This document shows, one piece after another, positions 25,565 to 37,215 of a stretch of DNA of 64,000 nt. Within the stretch, counting starts at the first letter, position 1, and each line of letters opens with the position of its first letter. The notes under the pieces are model-generated. The model saw only the letters and a program-made list of their open reading frames with translations. It searched no databases and had not been told where the DNA came from. The DNA is from Polytrichum commune (lineage: Eukaryota > Streptophyta > Polytrichopsida > Polytrichales > Polytrichaceae), in NCBI GenBank assembly GCA_950295325.1, contig OX485805.1, positions 2,790,501-2,854,500 of the forward strand, written 5' to 3'. The translations under genes and the position numbers were made by a program.

Positions 25565-26450
25565 GGGTCCAAGAAACTTGGGTCTAAAACACTTCAGAAT
25601 GAGTCTTGCTTTCGGACTCAACATTGAAGCCGAGCTTGAAGATCAATTTCTCAAACTAGCTAGGTGGAGTATTATCTTAAGTTGGGATCGACAAGAGTTG
25701 GTAGGATAGTGGTGCCACACCAAGGCCATTTCCTTTGTCTTTTGTATACTCTGAAGCTCCTAAACTCCCTAGGTCCAAAATCTTGCTTTTAACCATAGAA
25801 TTGCTTGGTTTACATTTGAAGTGTACATTGTTTAGAACAAGTGCCTTGTACCAAGGTCGAGTGGGTATGTTTGCTCCCCGTTTGGAGTTTCTTCATTCCT
25901 AGCTTGTGAGCCACACTCTTCCATTCCTCCCACATAATATATATTTATAATGAACATGACTAGGGTTTAGGTCCAAGGTACGAAAAAGTGAAATGGCACT
26001 AACGTGTCATCACTTTCATGCCAAATTTCAAGAAAACACTCATCCTAGTTTTAGAGACCAACCTTGAAGCTTCGGTCCAATCTTGAGTTTGAAATCGAGG
26101 TCCATTAAGAGTGGGTTCACATTAAGGTCCGGGCCCAAGAAACTCGGGGTTCATGGACTCTATTTCAAAATTCAGATCAAGATTGGACCCCAGCTCAAAG
26201 ATCAATCTCTCAAACTAGGAGGAACATTTCCTTGAATGAGGACTGTTGAGAGTTGACAAGAACGCGATACCACATTAGCGCGACCTCATTTTTTTCATAC
26301 CTTGGACCCGAACCCTGGTGTAAACTCTTTGGGTCCAAATTCTTGCATTCAATCAACCGATCAGATTGCTCGATTTTGGAGCTTTTCAACCAAAGTCGTA
26401 AACTCATCCTTAAAGGGGTATTTTGAAACCCGGAAATTTCTTGGACCCGG
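25565..26450. repeat. Two diverged direct copies of a ~300-bp segment
   Basis: Blocks near 25565-25860 (CCAAGAAACTTGGGTC, AAGATCAATTTCTCAAACTAG, GACAAGAGTTGGTAGGA, TAAACTCCCTAGGTCCAAAAT) recur in order near 26128-26400 (CCAAGAAACTCGGGG, AAGATCAATCTCTCAAACTAG, GAGTTGACAAGAACG, TAAACTCTTTGGGTCCAAAT). No coding signal is conserved between the copies. Confidence 0.55.
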
Positions 26451-26639
26451 ACCTTAGTAATGTAAATGCGCCCCTTAATGCACACAGAAATTGGTTATGT
26501 TGGGTCCAAGAAATTATACAAAATTAGGGGATCTTTCTAGATGTTTTGGACATTTGACAAAGAGAAAGACAAAATTGTCTCATTTATGGGACGCTTAGGG
26601 TCAATAATAGATGTATGATATTTATACCTAGCACCACAG

Positions 26640-28141
26640 CGACGATCATTTCCTGTCGTCCAATAAATCTACTGCGTTTGAGCTGACCCCATTGGCTCCT
26701 GGGGCGTTATGTTCTTTTATTTCATTTCAGAGGAGTCCCACCCCCTCCGCCGGGCGACCCGCGATCCAGGGGGGGGCGGGTGACCCCCCATAAGGGCGGG
26801 TGACCCGGCGCTTCTTCTTCATCCCCTTGGGAGCTGCAACAGCGCTCCCGCTCCTCCCACTTCGCTGCAGCCCGAGGGTCTGTGTGGCGATGATCGATTC
26901 TGTCGCTCCATTTGGCCAAAGAACCAAGTGAAAGCCGAGTGCAATGATGGAGGATGGTGGTACGCTGTGGCAGGTGTTGAAAGCGGCTCCAGAAATGATG
27001 CAGAGCTCATCATTTTGAGCTCGGAGCCCCCGGGCAGACCCCTGTAGCTAAGCTTTGAGCTTTGGGGAGAGGAGCGTTCCCGGAGCGGTGGAGTTGGCAG
27101 CGTTGAAAGAGACGATGTAGAACCTTGTCCGAGCCAATGGCGTAACTTGGAGGCGGAAGAAGGGAGATACTACTCACAAGCAGCTGTTTCGACTCTGTTC
27201 TCGCTGCCTGTCTTTGTTCTTGACAGTCGGCTGAGCGTCTTGTTCGAACGGCTCTAAAAACATTTTCAGTGACTTCCGAGATGATGCTTCCCTTGTTTTC
27301 CTAATCCAATGACATGCGCAGAGTAAGCTTCTTGGATTTCCGTAGAATTTCCTACACGCATTCTTAAATTTGTGGTTCGAAGCATGTTATTGTCCAGCTC
27401 GAGCTCTGTTGATAATGCTGTAGTTATGCATAACTGGTAGTTTTTGAAAGCCTTTAAAACGCCTCTAGTACATTTCTTTAGTTGCTTCCTCCTTTTCTCC
27501 TTCGAAAAAGACATTTGTGTTCACCGGTTGCTCTATTAGGACAAACTAATATTATGGTCCCTAGTGTTTGTAGTGCAGAGGGCTGAGAGTATCTTCTCCG
27601 ACGGGGCGAAAAGCTTCTGCCGTGACTCCCGAGATGCTTCCCTTATTTTCCAAATCCAATGTGCGCAGAGTAAGCTTCTAGGATTTCAGTTGAATGTTTT
27701 GCACGCGTGCTCAAATTTCTGTTACAAAGAATGTCCAACTTTAAGCGCTATTTAGAGTACTGTAGTAATGCATTACAACTGGCATACTGTTAAAGGCGCT
27801 AATACATTTCATTAGTTGCTTCCCCCTTTTAGCCTTTAGAAGGAATATTTGTGTTTACCGGTTGTTCAGCCTGTTGGGACAAACTAATAGTATGACCATT
27901 CCCACTTACTGGCGTGCAGAGAAGAAGGAACGAGTTCTCCAGAGACACTTTCGCAACCTCAGGCGGCATTTTCTTCCGGAGGCCTTCAGCATTCTACCGA
28001 CATTGAAAGTAGCGAGATTGATCCTAGTGAACACACTGTACCGGTGACATGAAAGATGTCCATGGTTGTCCCATGGTAACGCAGCGTCCTATGCATTGAG
28101 CTCAATCTTGACGAGGTCTTCGCAGTTAAATTGCTTGCACG
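26640..28141 (+). promoter_or_regulatory. Probable promoter and 5' leader of the S-acyltransferase gene, with a tandem leader duplication
   Basis: A GC-rich block (26.70-27.20 kb) that stands out from the AT-rich surroundings is followed by two diverged tandem copies of about 350 bp, starting near 27266 and 27618. Shared landmarks are CCGAGATG(ATG)CTTCCCTT, GCGCAGAGTAAGCTTCT, TTAGTTGCTTCC, ACCGGTTG and GGACAAACTAATA. Each copy ends in a possible 3' splice site (GTAGTGCAG/AG near 27577, GGCGTGCAG/AG near 27920). I infer a spliced, duplicated 5' untranslated region; RNA evidence is not available. Confidence 0.45.
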
Positions 28142-31100
28142 ATGCGAAACCATGGATGGGAGCTGCCGTATCATCCTCTTCAGGTCACCTTTATCCCTTG
28201 ACCTCTTCTGGACTTGACGGGTCGCTTGCGCTATACATTTTTGTGTTAATCACGTCCTCCTATCATAGACTACAGGCTTCTCTTTCCTAACTACTCGTGA
28301 GTTTGTGATTTTTCTCCAAGATGGCTTTGTAGAGCTGTTGGCTGGAATACTGTTCGTCTACATTCCCTCTGAATGTTTTCAAAGGCAGCAACTCGCAAGA
28401 GTTTATTTAACCGATAATTTAAATTTTTATTCAAGGTTTTCAGTATCCTACAATTGGACAGACTCCGTATGCTGATGGTTAATGTGTGCGCGAAACTTGC
28501 GCTGTAGTTATCTGCGGAGTTAGTGTCTTGGACTTCGAGGTGAAAAAAAGAGAGGCTGGAAGAGGTGATCTTTGGCCATCGTGTGAAGCGAACATAGATA
28601 CTAACCTTAGCTTAAATATATTATTTAATAAATATTTCGATGTTGGGCTGTTAATTTTTACTGTCGCCTTGCTACCTAGGCTGTGCACTTCTGTAGGAAA
28701 AGCTCAGTTCCTTCATTGCCTTAGATGAAACAGCACAGAGTTGATGTAATTCTATTGGGAATGTCCTATACTGGTCAGGATAAAGGGGTACGTGAAATTT
28801 GTAATTTTTGTAACAGGTCTAATGTAGCTAATAACCTCGAGATTCGGTGAATGGATAATGTTGTGTCATGAAGGGAGGAAATTAAAGAGTAGCCGGTTGA
28901 CACAAGCACTCGGGGGTTTGAACAATTAGACCGTTAAGATTTACACAATATGTGACCATTTGGGATTCTTGGAGCATATTAAGATGACGACTGCATAGTT
29001 TTTTCTTATCCTCAACTGCAAGACTTGAATCTTGTGGCGACAACGAGCTCTACAATGCAGTCTGGGAACATCTGGCTAATGGTCCCCCATTCGCCTTACA
29101 TCTCGGACTGACCGTCTTATTTCAACTTTATATGCAGACGGTGGCAGTTGCTGTCTTTGCGGGGATATCTTTCTCCTTCTACGTTTTCTTCATACCATTT
29201 GTGGGAAGCAATGTACTGAAGTTTCACATATATGCAGCCTTCTCACCAGTGGTGAGTGACGACCTGCACTCTAGGAAATGTATTTTGAATGGTGCGGTAT
29301 CTCAACTTAGTGACCAGATTTAGCTTGAGTTCTGACTTGCCTCTAATTTAATGTGTTGACTGCTATCCAAATTCTTCATTCACATAAATTTTCTGCATGT
29401 GCATTTATATTTTAAATTTAATTTGTGCCTGACATGCAGGTACTCGCAGTGTTCATTTTATACGTGAGGTGTGCGGGATGCGACCCAGCCGATCCAGGAG
29501 TGCACCAATCCAAACGTTCTGCTAGGGCCAAGCAGGCAGCGTTAAAGGCCAAAGAGAAATCAGTCGCAAGCAATGATGCAGGCGTGGATCTCTCACATGA
29601 TGAGTCTGACAAGAATTCACAAACAGTGATGACAATAAGAAGCGAAACCTCTAGCCCTGACCAGAATTTCTGCGCCCAGTGGTTGTGCCTTCCATTTGTT
29701 TGCTGCAGGAAAGAAGATTCCATTAAGCTCAATTCTGGGGAGCAGTTGCTGTATTGCAGCATTTGCGAAGCTGAGGTGTGTCTGCGTTGTCTTCTGTACC
29801 ATATCCTGTAATGTAACCATTTGTACTCCTATACTAGACTCCCTGGAGGTTTTAACAGGGCAATCGATAAATGATCCTGTCATAATCCAGATTCTGATTT
29901 ATTGTACTTGTACCGGCTGGCTAAGTCAGCCTTTGCTTGTTTAATACGATGCAGTTGGTTTTGCAAACAACACTGGTTCACATCTCCTGTGAAGTAAATC
30001 TGGCCTGTCGTCATCACTGTCTGCCAGAGAGATATATTGTGTATACATCAGTATGAATGTTGTCTTAGCACTAAGTACTGTCAGGTGTAAGAGAATGAAA
30101 ATAAAAATTCTGATAGTTAGTGTTCAGACATATTCCTGTGATTAGGTATTTGCTGAATTTTGTAGGTTGGGCATGACTGCTTCTTGTGCAGATATCTAGA
30201 AACAGCAAGCACTGCAGAGCTTGTGATAAGTGTGTGCATGGCTTTGATCACCACTGCCGGGTATTCTACTCATCCTCTAATTGGGCTACCTTAACTTGTC
30301 AACTCTTACTCCGGCTAGCGGCTGGTGTTGTGGCGGTTTGAGAAACTATTGACTCTGATACTTCGGATGAATTTCTCGCAGTGGCTTAATAATTGCGTTG
30401 GGAAGAGGAACTACAGAACTTTCGTGGGCCTTATGGTTGCTTGCCTTTTGCTGGTACGTGTGTCAGCTTGGATATACAAGCATACATTGTCATAGGAAAG
30501 GAACGGCATTATTAATTCGAGTTCACAGTCCTCGTTATTGAGTGAATTATTAAATGCATTGCACTCACTTAATTTGCTAGACAAAGCTTTGTGGAATTGA
30601 AAGACATGTTTTGTCAGCAGTATTCAGTTTGAATCGAACTTGGTGTAAGCTCAATCAAACATTCGACTTTTTGCTTTCTATTTGTTTCTTTTGTCCTGTA
30701 ACACACAAGGGCATGCTCATCCTAACCCTGAAGATGTGACCAAAACCCTATTATATTGAGAGGGTCATAGCATATAACTTATTGGATTCCTTTGGAGGAT
30801 GTCACTGTTATTGTTTATAATCAGTATTCTGGAAGGGTCAGACTAGCTCTTTTGACACGGGTTTCCATATGTTTTGGTTTGCAGCTTGTTATAGTGTGGA
30901 CTACTGGCATTGTTGTCCTTGTACGCTGCTTCTCCCACGAAAGAGGTTTTGAGAAGGAGATTATTCATAGACTCGGGAGTAGCTTCTCTAGGGTGCCCTA
31001 TATCATTGTAGTGGTATGCACTTAAGATTTACTACCCTTTCATCATCCTTTTCCTGCTAACTTTTATGTAACAGCTATGAGAGCTTTCTACTTCAAGAAT

Positions 31101-33437
31101 AGGACAGGAGGTTGTGATAAGCCGTTCCTGATGTTTTAAGCTTGCATCGGATCTTGACCCCTGCGCTTGGAGATGTTTGTCGAAAACATTTATATAGTCG
31201 TGTCTTTGCTTTCAACAATATTTCTCCACTTAAATGTAGTTTGGAAATCTGCAGGGGTTGCTGTCACTCCTGGCAATGTTGGCAACAATTCCATTAGTTC
31301 AACTGTTCTTCTTCCACCTCATCCTTATACACAAGGTACACATTAGAACCAGTACTGGAACTGGAGTTCTCGAATTTTCATGTACGCTTTTGTTTTATCT
31401 TTATGAAATTTCATTCTTTCTCTTGGCGGTAGGAAAATAAACCGTTGTTGGATATTCGCTTTGTAGGGAATCACGACGTATGATTACATTCTGGCGGTGA
31501 GAGAACAAGAGCAGGATTCTGGAGATGAGGGCTTCAATAGTATGACCTCGTCACCTGCTAGTTCAAATGGAACAGGGGTCAGTGGATACAGCTCGGCTGG
31601 GGCTCTGGCCCTGCATCGGGGTGTATTCTGTACACCACCACGCATGTTTGTGGAGCATCAGCAGGTCAGACACTCTGGACATCAATTTGGTGTAACATTG
31701 AATCAGGAGAAACTTAGGATTGTGGGCTCCATGTCTTAGTCTCGGTCTTATATAGAGCAAGCATTCTTTGAGAGTTATTTACATGGTTTTGTGGACCTTT
31801 TTCTTTTTGGGCTCACACATGGATTTGGACATTTGACCAGAAAGTGCTCGCCTATAGTGGTGATTTGGAGGCTTCAGGTGGGAAACCCACAAGCAAAGGT
31901 GGTGGACCAGCACATCATTCTCATAAGAAACATTCCGTAGGAATTAACCCATGGAAACTGGCACGAATCAGTACAGAGGAAGCTACAAAAGCAGCAGCCC
32001 AGGCACGGGAAGCCTCCTCCATCATACGACCCATCAAATATCTCAAAGGTTCTTCCCAAGTTACAGAAACAGAAGAAAGTAGTCTAGAGAGCTCTCGCAG
32101 TGTGAGTGGTGAAATCACAATTGCCGGCAACAAGAGACACCGCAGAAAGCACGACCTAGCTTATCTTACTGGAAAGGAGAGGTGGTTATTGATGAAAGAG
32201 CGACGCGACAAAAGTGTCGCACTAAATAGAAATGGAATTCTTACGGGCATGTATCCAACCAATGGTAGCCCTCAGTCCATAGTCCTTCCTTTACCATTAG
32301 AGGCACGCCATGCCTATCGGTGTAGTCCGAGCAGGTTCTCTGGAGAGTTGAGAAGTTCCTTCCCAGGAAGTTCATATCCTGGGAGCTCTTACCCAGGAAG
32401 TCAGTTAGCATCGCCTGATATTTTCCAGGAGTCCCCTGACATGCGAAGCACACCTCCAAAAGTTGTCATAATTGACACATCCCCAACGATCGTTAAAGAA
32501 TCTGGGAAGGTTACTTTGTTGCACAGATCTGGGAGTGATGGATATGAAGCATCAGCAGGAGAAAGTGGTGATGAAAATGTTGAGCAGCTGCAGGGGCTCA
32601 TCCCACCACTCAACAAGAAGAGTCTTGATAGCTCTGTTGTAACTCCAAGAGAGAAGGTTTCTGTTTGGGAAAGTTGCCCTGATCATGAGACTGTGGTACC
32701 TCGGATAAGTTCAGGCGCAAGAAGCGTGGGCTCTCGAGGCTCCAGAAGCTCTAAAGCAGACAGCGCTGGAGGTGGGTTCTATTTGCCTACAATAATTTGC
32801 GATACTGTACTCCTACAGGATCACACATAATTCTACATGTCCTTGCATTGCCCTAATTCTGCTGGGCTGAGCAGTCGTCAGGATGTCATCCGATTTCATG
32901 AATAAAAGTTGCTATTCCGATATTCTGCTGATAGATATAGATTTTATTTATATGGTGGTAGGTACATACTAGTAGTCATTGCTGTTTCACTGATATGTAT
33001 GGTCCATCTTATAAATTTTAATTTTGTTTTGTTTTGAGGTGATCACAGGGCACTCTAGCTCCGGGTCGAGAGCAGAGGCAAACATTCTGAAGCATGTGAG
33101 GAGGGAATGGCCGGAGCTTATACGAGATGGACTTCCTCTGTCCCCTGACAACACTAGCGGTGGCTCTTCCCCTACACTTTACAACTCCCCGTTGGGTGAG
33201 TCCATTGAATTTCAATCAGCATTATTGACCAATGGGGGCAGCTCCCATACTCCTGCAGCTGCGTCGACTAAAGACACTAGTTTGGTGTCCGACGGAGCGA
33301 TGTCTTCAGCTTCCAAATCTTCGACCCCAGGGAAGAGAGGTGTCACGGTCTCAACCAAGAGGCTTAAGGAGAGTTTACTTGCGCTCAGGAAAAGTAGTGT
33401 GAAAGCTACCGATGAAGCCCTTGAGCCAACTGCTTGA
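28142..33437 (+). CDS. DHHC-type protein S-acyltransferase (palmitoyltransferase), ten exons
   Basis: Membrane enzyme that transfers a fatty acyl group from acyl-CoA to protein cysteines. Exons: 28142-28183, 29138-29251, 29440-29775, 30192-30260, 30382-30453, 30885-31013, 31255-31335, 31467-31664, 31841-32771 and 33049-33437. All have GT/AG borders and all joins are phase 0 except the last (phase 1). The product is about 786 residues. The 14-codon first exon MRNHGWELPYHPLQ is the plant family N-terminus and fixes the start. Two membrane segments (about 15-36 and 53-62) and a DPADPG motif follow. The Cys-rich domain runs from LLYCSICEAE to WLNNCVG, with the catalytic DHHC at 183-186. Two more membrane segments lie in exons 5-6 and 7, then a TTxE-like GITTYDYIL. 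The ~440-residue Ser-rich tail looks disordered. It resembles the Arabidopsis PAT19-22 group. No break is seen. Confidence 0.95.
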
Positions 33438-33689
33438 AATGCAAGAGTTTGATAATTTTCACTCTTGCAATTCAAGGAGTTTGGGTACATCATCTTCTGC
33501 TGCCCTTTCCCTCAATATTTAACTGTTTCCAGTTTTTTTTTTTCTTCATCGTGCTGGCTCCCATTGTCGTGGTGATGGTGTTGGTGTTTGCATCTCTCTA
33601 TTTTGTGCGTTTGATGAATTGGTGCCTTTCAAGTCTCACAGTTTACGGTTAATGCATCTCGGTTGATGATGATTTATTGTCACCGCAGT

Positions 33690-33870
33690 GAGATTCAGGT
33701 ATGTGGGCCTTGTTTGGTCACTCTTCTTGATTAGGCACTTCTGTTTGAATAACATGTGGCAATGCTTGCAACAAGTGTAAATGATTCTCAGTGAGGCAGG
33801 TTGGAGTAGGTGCTCAACTTAATCTAGACATCATTCACATGGGGTTGGAGACAGGGAAATATTGCACACA
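33690..33870 (+). repeat. Truncated copy of the TAAGGTATGTGGGCC MITE family
   Basis: Begins with CAGGTATGTGGGCCTTGTTT, then GGTCACTCTTCTTGATTAGG; decays after about 150 bases. It lies just downstream of the S-acyltransferase stop codon and may be in its 3' region. Confidence 0.6.
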
Positions 33871-34314
33871 AGAATACTTACCTCTTATTCCTCCAACACA
33901 AAATTAAGCCCTGAATTAGCCCTGAAATAGTATGCATCCCAGAGGTTACTCTTTTCACTTGCTTTGGCAGCCTTTGAGGCCCCCAATTAGTCTCATCGAA
34001 GTCATTTGAAATAAATCGGCCACATATCTATAGGGGTCAAGTTTTTATGCAAGTCGGATGGACGAGTGGCGCTTTTGTAGGCAATGATTCCCTCTTTCCC
34101 ATGCATTGAGGTCTATCCTACATCCCAACTCCACCAAAAATCAAATTGGAGAAGCTCTCTTTCCTTGTGTTGGAGTGCTCCCTTGACAACTTCAATGGAG
34201 ATATGTGTAATCTATTTCCTATTTTGGAATGTAGTACTAGGTAATCTCAAGTCTTTATTTCAAGAAAAGAAAAAGAAAATAGAAACTAATGTTGGTCCAT
34301 TTGAGCTTGTTCAG

Positions 34315-34470
34315 TAGTCCTCTTGGTACGTGATGGGGTTACTGCCTATCTTATGCTAGGTGGGTTCTTGTTTGTGAAGTCTTTCTTCCAATTGGATTAT
34401 GAAGTTGGTATTAGCCGCTATCTCATCGAGGTCATTGTTCTCTGTTGCTTTATGGGATTAACCTTTTGAC
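34315..34470 (-). repeat. Partial SINE-like relative
   Basis: CTTGGTACGTGATGGGGTTA, CTGCCTATCTTATGCTAGG and TGGGTTCTTGTTTGTGAAGT parallel the 3' half of the SINE-like element at 12.44-12.73 kb. No B box is left. Confidence 0.5.
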
Positions 34471-34790
34471 ATCCTCTTGATGTACTTATAGGCCTATAGG
34501 TCTTTTGGCTTCTTCATTTCATTCATTACATTACATTTTTAACATCCCACTTAAGATTCAACCTAATTACACACATTCAATGTTTTAATGTCCCATTGTT
34601 TCAATGAGTTGAGCCGAATTCGGGATGCTTAAAAATTTAGAGAACATTAGTGTGAAAATGGTATTTTAATGTTACAAGAATGCAAATGTGGGTGGAGTGA
34701 TACAAACTTGCATTTTTTTCCTCCCAAAATGTATTCTAACTATGCTCTACATGTTTTTTAAGGGAGATGATGGAAATTTCACACTTTTAT

Positions 34791-34889
34791 ATAATGATAA
34801 AGAGCAAGGTGGGAGTGGATTTTGATGTTCCCCATGATGTTCCTCAGAGGGGAACATCAAAATCCTCTCCCACCTTGTTCTTTATTATT
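34791..34889. repeat. Strong ~100-bp inverted repeat (hairpin)
   Basis: Left arm 34791-34833 and right arm 34849-34889 are reverse complements with only about three or four mismatches over some 40 bases, separated by a 15-base loop. The arms centre on GGATTTTGATGTTCCCC and GGGGAACATCAAAATCC. It could be a fold-back MITE or a small-RNA hairpin precursor; no flanking duplication was clear to me. Confidence 0.85.
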
Positions 34890-36328
34890 GAGACCCTCTA
34901 GAAAACAAAATGGGGACATTGATCTACCATGTACATCTATCCAGCTTATGAAACATTTGTGGAAGGTAATATTGTAACATTGAAATATTACTACAATGTA
35001 ACATTGAAACATTGAAAAAATGAAATTTGCAATGGGTAAAGTACCCATGCATTGTTCCAAAGGCTTGTGTATAGCTTGACATGGCCATATTAGCTTGTGC
35101 ATGCAAGACTAGTGATAGAAACTATGTTAGGGATATTTAAGTGGCATGCGCTTTGATGTGGCTCCAAGACCGTAATTTGTCTTGATGAAAAGTGTTGCAT
35201 ATCTTGATGAAATCAAGTGTAACTTGTCATCGCAATCAAGTACGTTCAATGAGGCTTAATATGCTTAATCAAGTTTGATCACACTTGATTAGTTTAAATG
35301 TGTATAAATACTTGTGTAAGTAGGAGGAATTTATCAAACTATTATAAAATAAACCTACTAAAAATACAAAAATAATTTAAGTTTCATTTTAGAACCACAA
35401 AGATCCTTCAAATCGTAAAGTACATAAAGTATAAGGTCCTCAATGCTGATGAGGATTTTGTAATATTTTTGACTTACGAGTTAATTTCATGTTTTACGGA
35501 CGGTTTCACTTTGGGAATCAATTGCTTATTTACTAGGGGGAGGTGAACATATATATTGGATTTTGAACCTTGAAGGTGAAGTGCACTTAATATGGGTTTT
35601 TGTGAATAAGCAATCTTCAAGAACGCAAGGGCTTTTTTTTGAAAAGTTGAGTGAGGATTGAGGTGGGTGGTAGTTTTCAATCAAGATCATACGTTTTTGA
35701 ATTTTTTACGACAGGGTTGCCTGGGGATTTTAGATCACAAGTCCTGGCCCTGACACCCCTCCCCATGAAAGTTCGTAAATATATGATGGGCTAGGGCTCA
35801 CCAAAGTAGGGCCCATCTAGTTTGGCATGAGCTCTAGCTTCCCAATTCAAACCCAACCAACACTCATCAAAACAATTATTTGCCACTAACTATAAATATT
35901 AGCAATTAGTAGGGGGCTTAATTGAAATACCAGTAAAAATGTGCCATCTAGACTAAACCAAATATCAAAAGTTGGTAAGGAACTAGAGTAGAATCACATA
36001 TTCCCGATCATGACCCCATTGGGATTTGATTCAAACCAAAACATTTTCCATATAGCTTCAATAAAATTCTCAATGCCAAACATCATAGTTCAAGGCATGA
36101 AGTGGATAAATACACACAATAGAAATGAAATGCATATTTTTAAAATGCTTTTGAGCCTTTATGTTCCCATAGGTGTTGTACAAGGTCGTCATGCAAGTTG
36201 TAGTGAGTATCACTATCTTTAGTCAGGGCAGTTTCTCGTGTCAAATCTGTGAAGGTGAAACCTCTCCTTAGACTCACATATGATGAAGACACAATTTTTG
36301 TTATTAAGATTTCCAAGTCTCTACTGCT
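34890..36328. other. Intergenic DNA, nothing firm
   Basis: AT-rich. A TATAAATA sequence at about 35305 after a CTTGATTA-rich stretch could be a promoter remnant of a retroelement, but no reverse transcriptase or long terminal repeat pair is visible. Confidence 0.4.
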
Positions 36329-37215
36329 CTAATCCTCTATAATCATATTATGCATTATAACGCATGCATACATAACATCTAGAATGTCGGTCGTATTCCA
36401 CAACCTGCAAGGTTGTGTGATCATGCTCCACCTAGCTTGCATCACTCCAAAATATCGTTCCACATCTTTGCGCATAAATTCTTGAGCTCCTGAAAATTTG
36501 CTTTCTTTTTGGTCCTCGGAGTCTTGAAAGGACTGGACGAAGCAACTCCACTTAGGATATATGCCGTAGGCAATAAGGTAGTATTTGTCATACCAATTCC
36601 CATTGACCCAAAATACAACCCTACTGGCATTGCCTTCAACCAATTTTTGTATTAGAGGACTGCGGTCCAACACATTCAAGTCATTGTTGCCACCGGGCAA
36701 GCCAAAAAATGCATGCCAAACCCATAAACTTTGATTGCACACTCCTTCTAATATATATATATATATATATACATATAAAATCTTTATCCTAAAATGCCCA
36801 TTGTAATGCAATTGGACACAACTTCCATTTCCAATGCATACAATCCACGGATCCAAACAAACCTGGCCATCCCCGCTCCTGATTTATCTCCATTTGTTTC
36901 ACAATATCTTCGTGTGAGGGAGGCCGTAAATAAACATCCATAAAACATCACCTCACCCCCTTGCACCATCGCAACATCACCTCCTCATGCGATGAAAACG
37001 TCTAAAATCAATGTCATCAAATATGGGGTTTTCCAAGAAATAATCCTTGACGAGCAAACCATCTTACATCTAAGCTAAACGTTCTTTGTTCGCCCTTCTC
37101 CTTGAATGACTCCCACCCCGTTGTTTGGGTTCATTGACGTTAGAATCATTGTCATATTGTTGGGCAAGTGTCCTCATAATGAATTCCTCATCCTCGTCAT
37201 CCTCTAGATTATTCG
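36329..37215 (-). pseudogene. PIF/Harbinger transposase, broken
   Basis: The reading order on the minus strand follows plant PIF/Harbinger transposases (plant transposon protein domain). Near 37215-37000 comes NNLEDDEDEEFIMRTLAQQ, a stop-interrupted NKERLA, then VKDYFLENPIFDDIDFRRFH. Near 36915-36790, in another frame, comes GWPGLFGSVDCMHWKWK with the first catalytic Asp. From about 36750 comes LWVWHAFFGLPGGNNDLNVL with the second Asp region, then RKDVERYFGVMQARW and DVMYACVIMHNMIIED with the third acidic residue. Several stops and frame changes and a (TA)n tract at 36752-36771 in the middle of the gene show it is dead. I noticed no terminal repeats. Confidence 0.87.
36752..36771. repeat. (TA)n microsatellite inside the Harbinger pseudogene
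   Basis: About ten TA units located exactly where the transposase frame is lost, between the GSVDCMHW and LWVWHAFFG segments. Confidence 0.85.

Noticed and set aside
26722-27013. Three overlapping minus-strand frames in the GC-rich block
   Set aside because: GC-rich DNA keeps several frames open by chance; no domain. More likely the promoter or leader of the S-acyltransferase.
29132-29138. ATG at 29132 as the start of the S-acyltransferase
   Set aside because: It overlaps the splice acceptor TATGCAG; the 14-codon exon at 28142 supplies the family N-terminus in phase 0.
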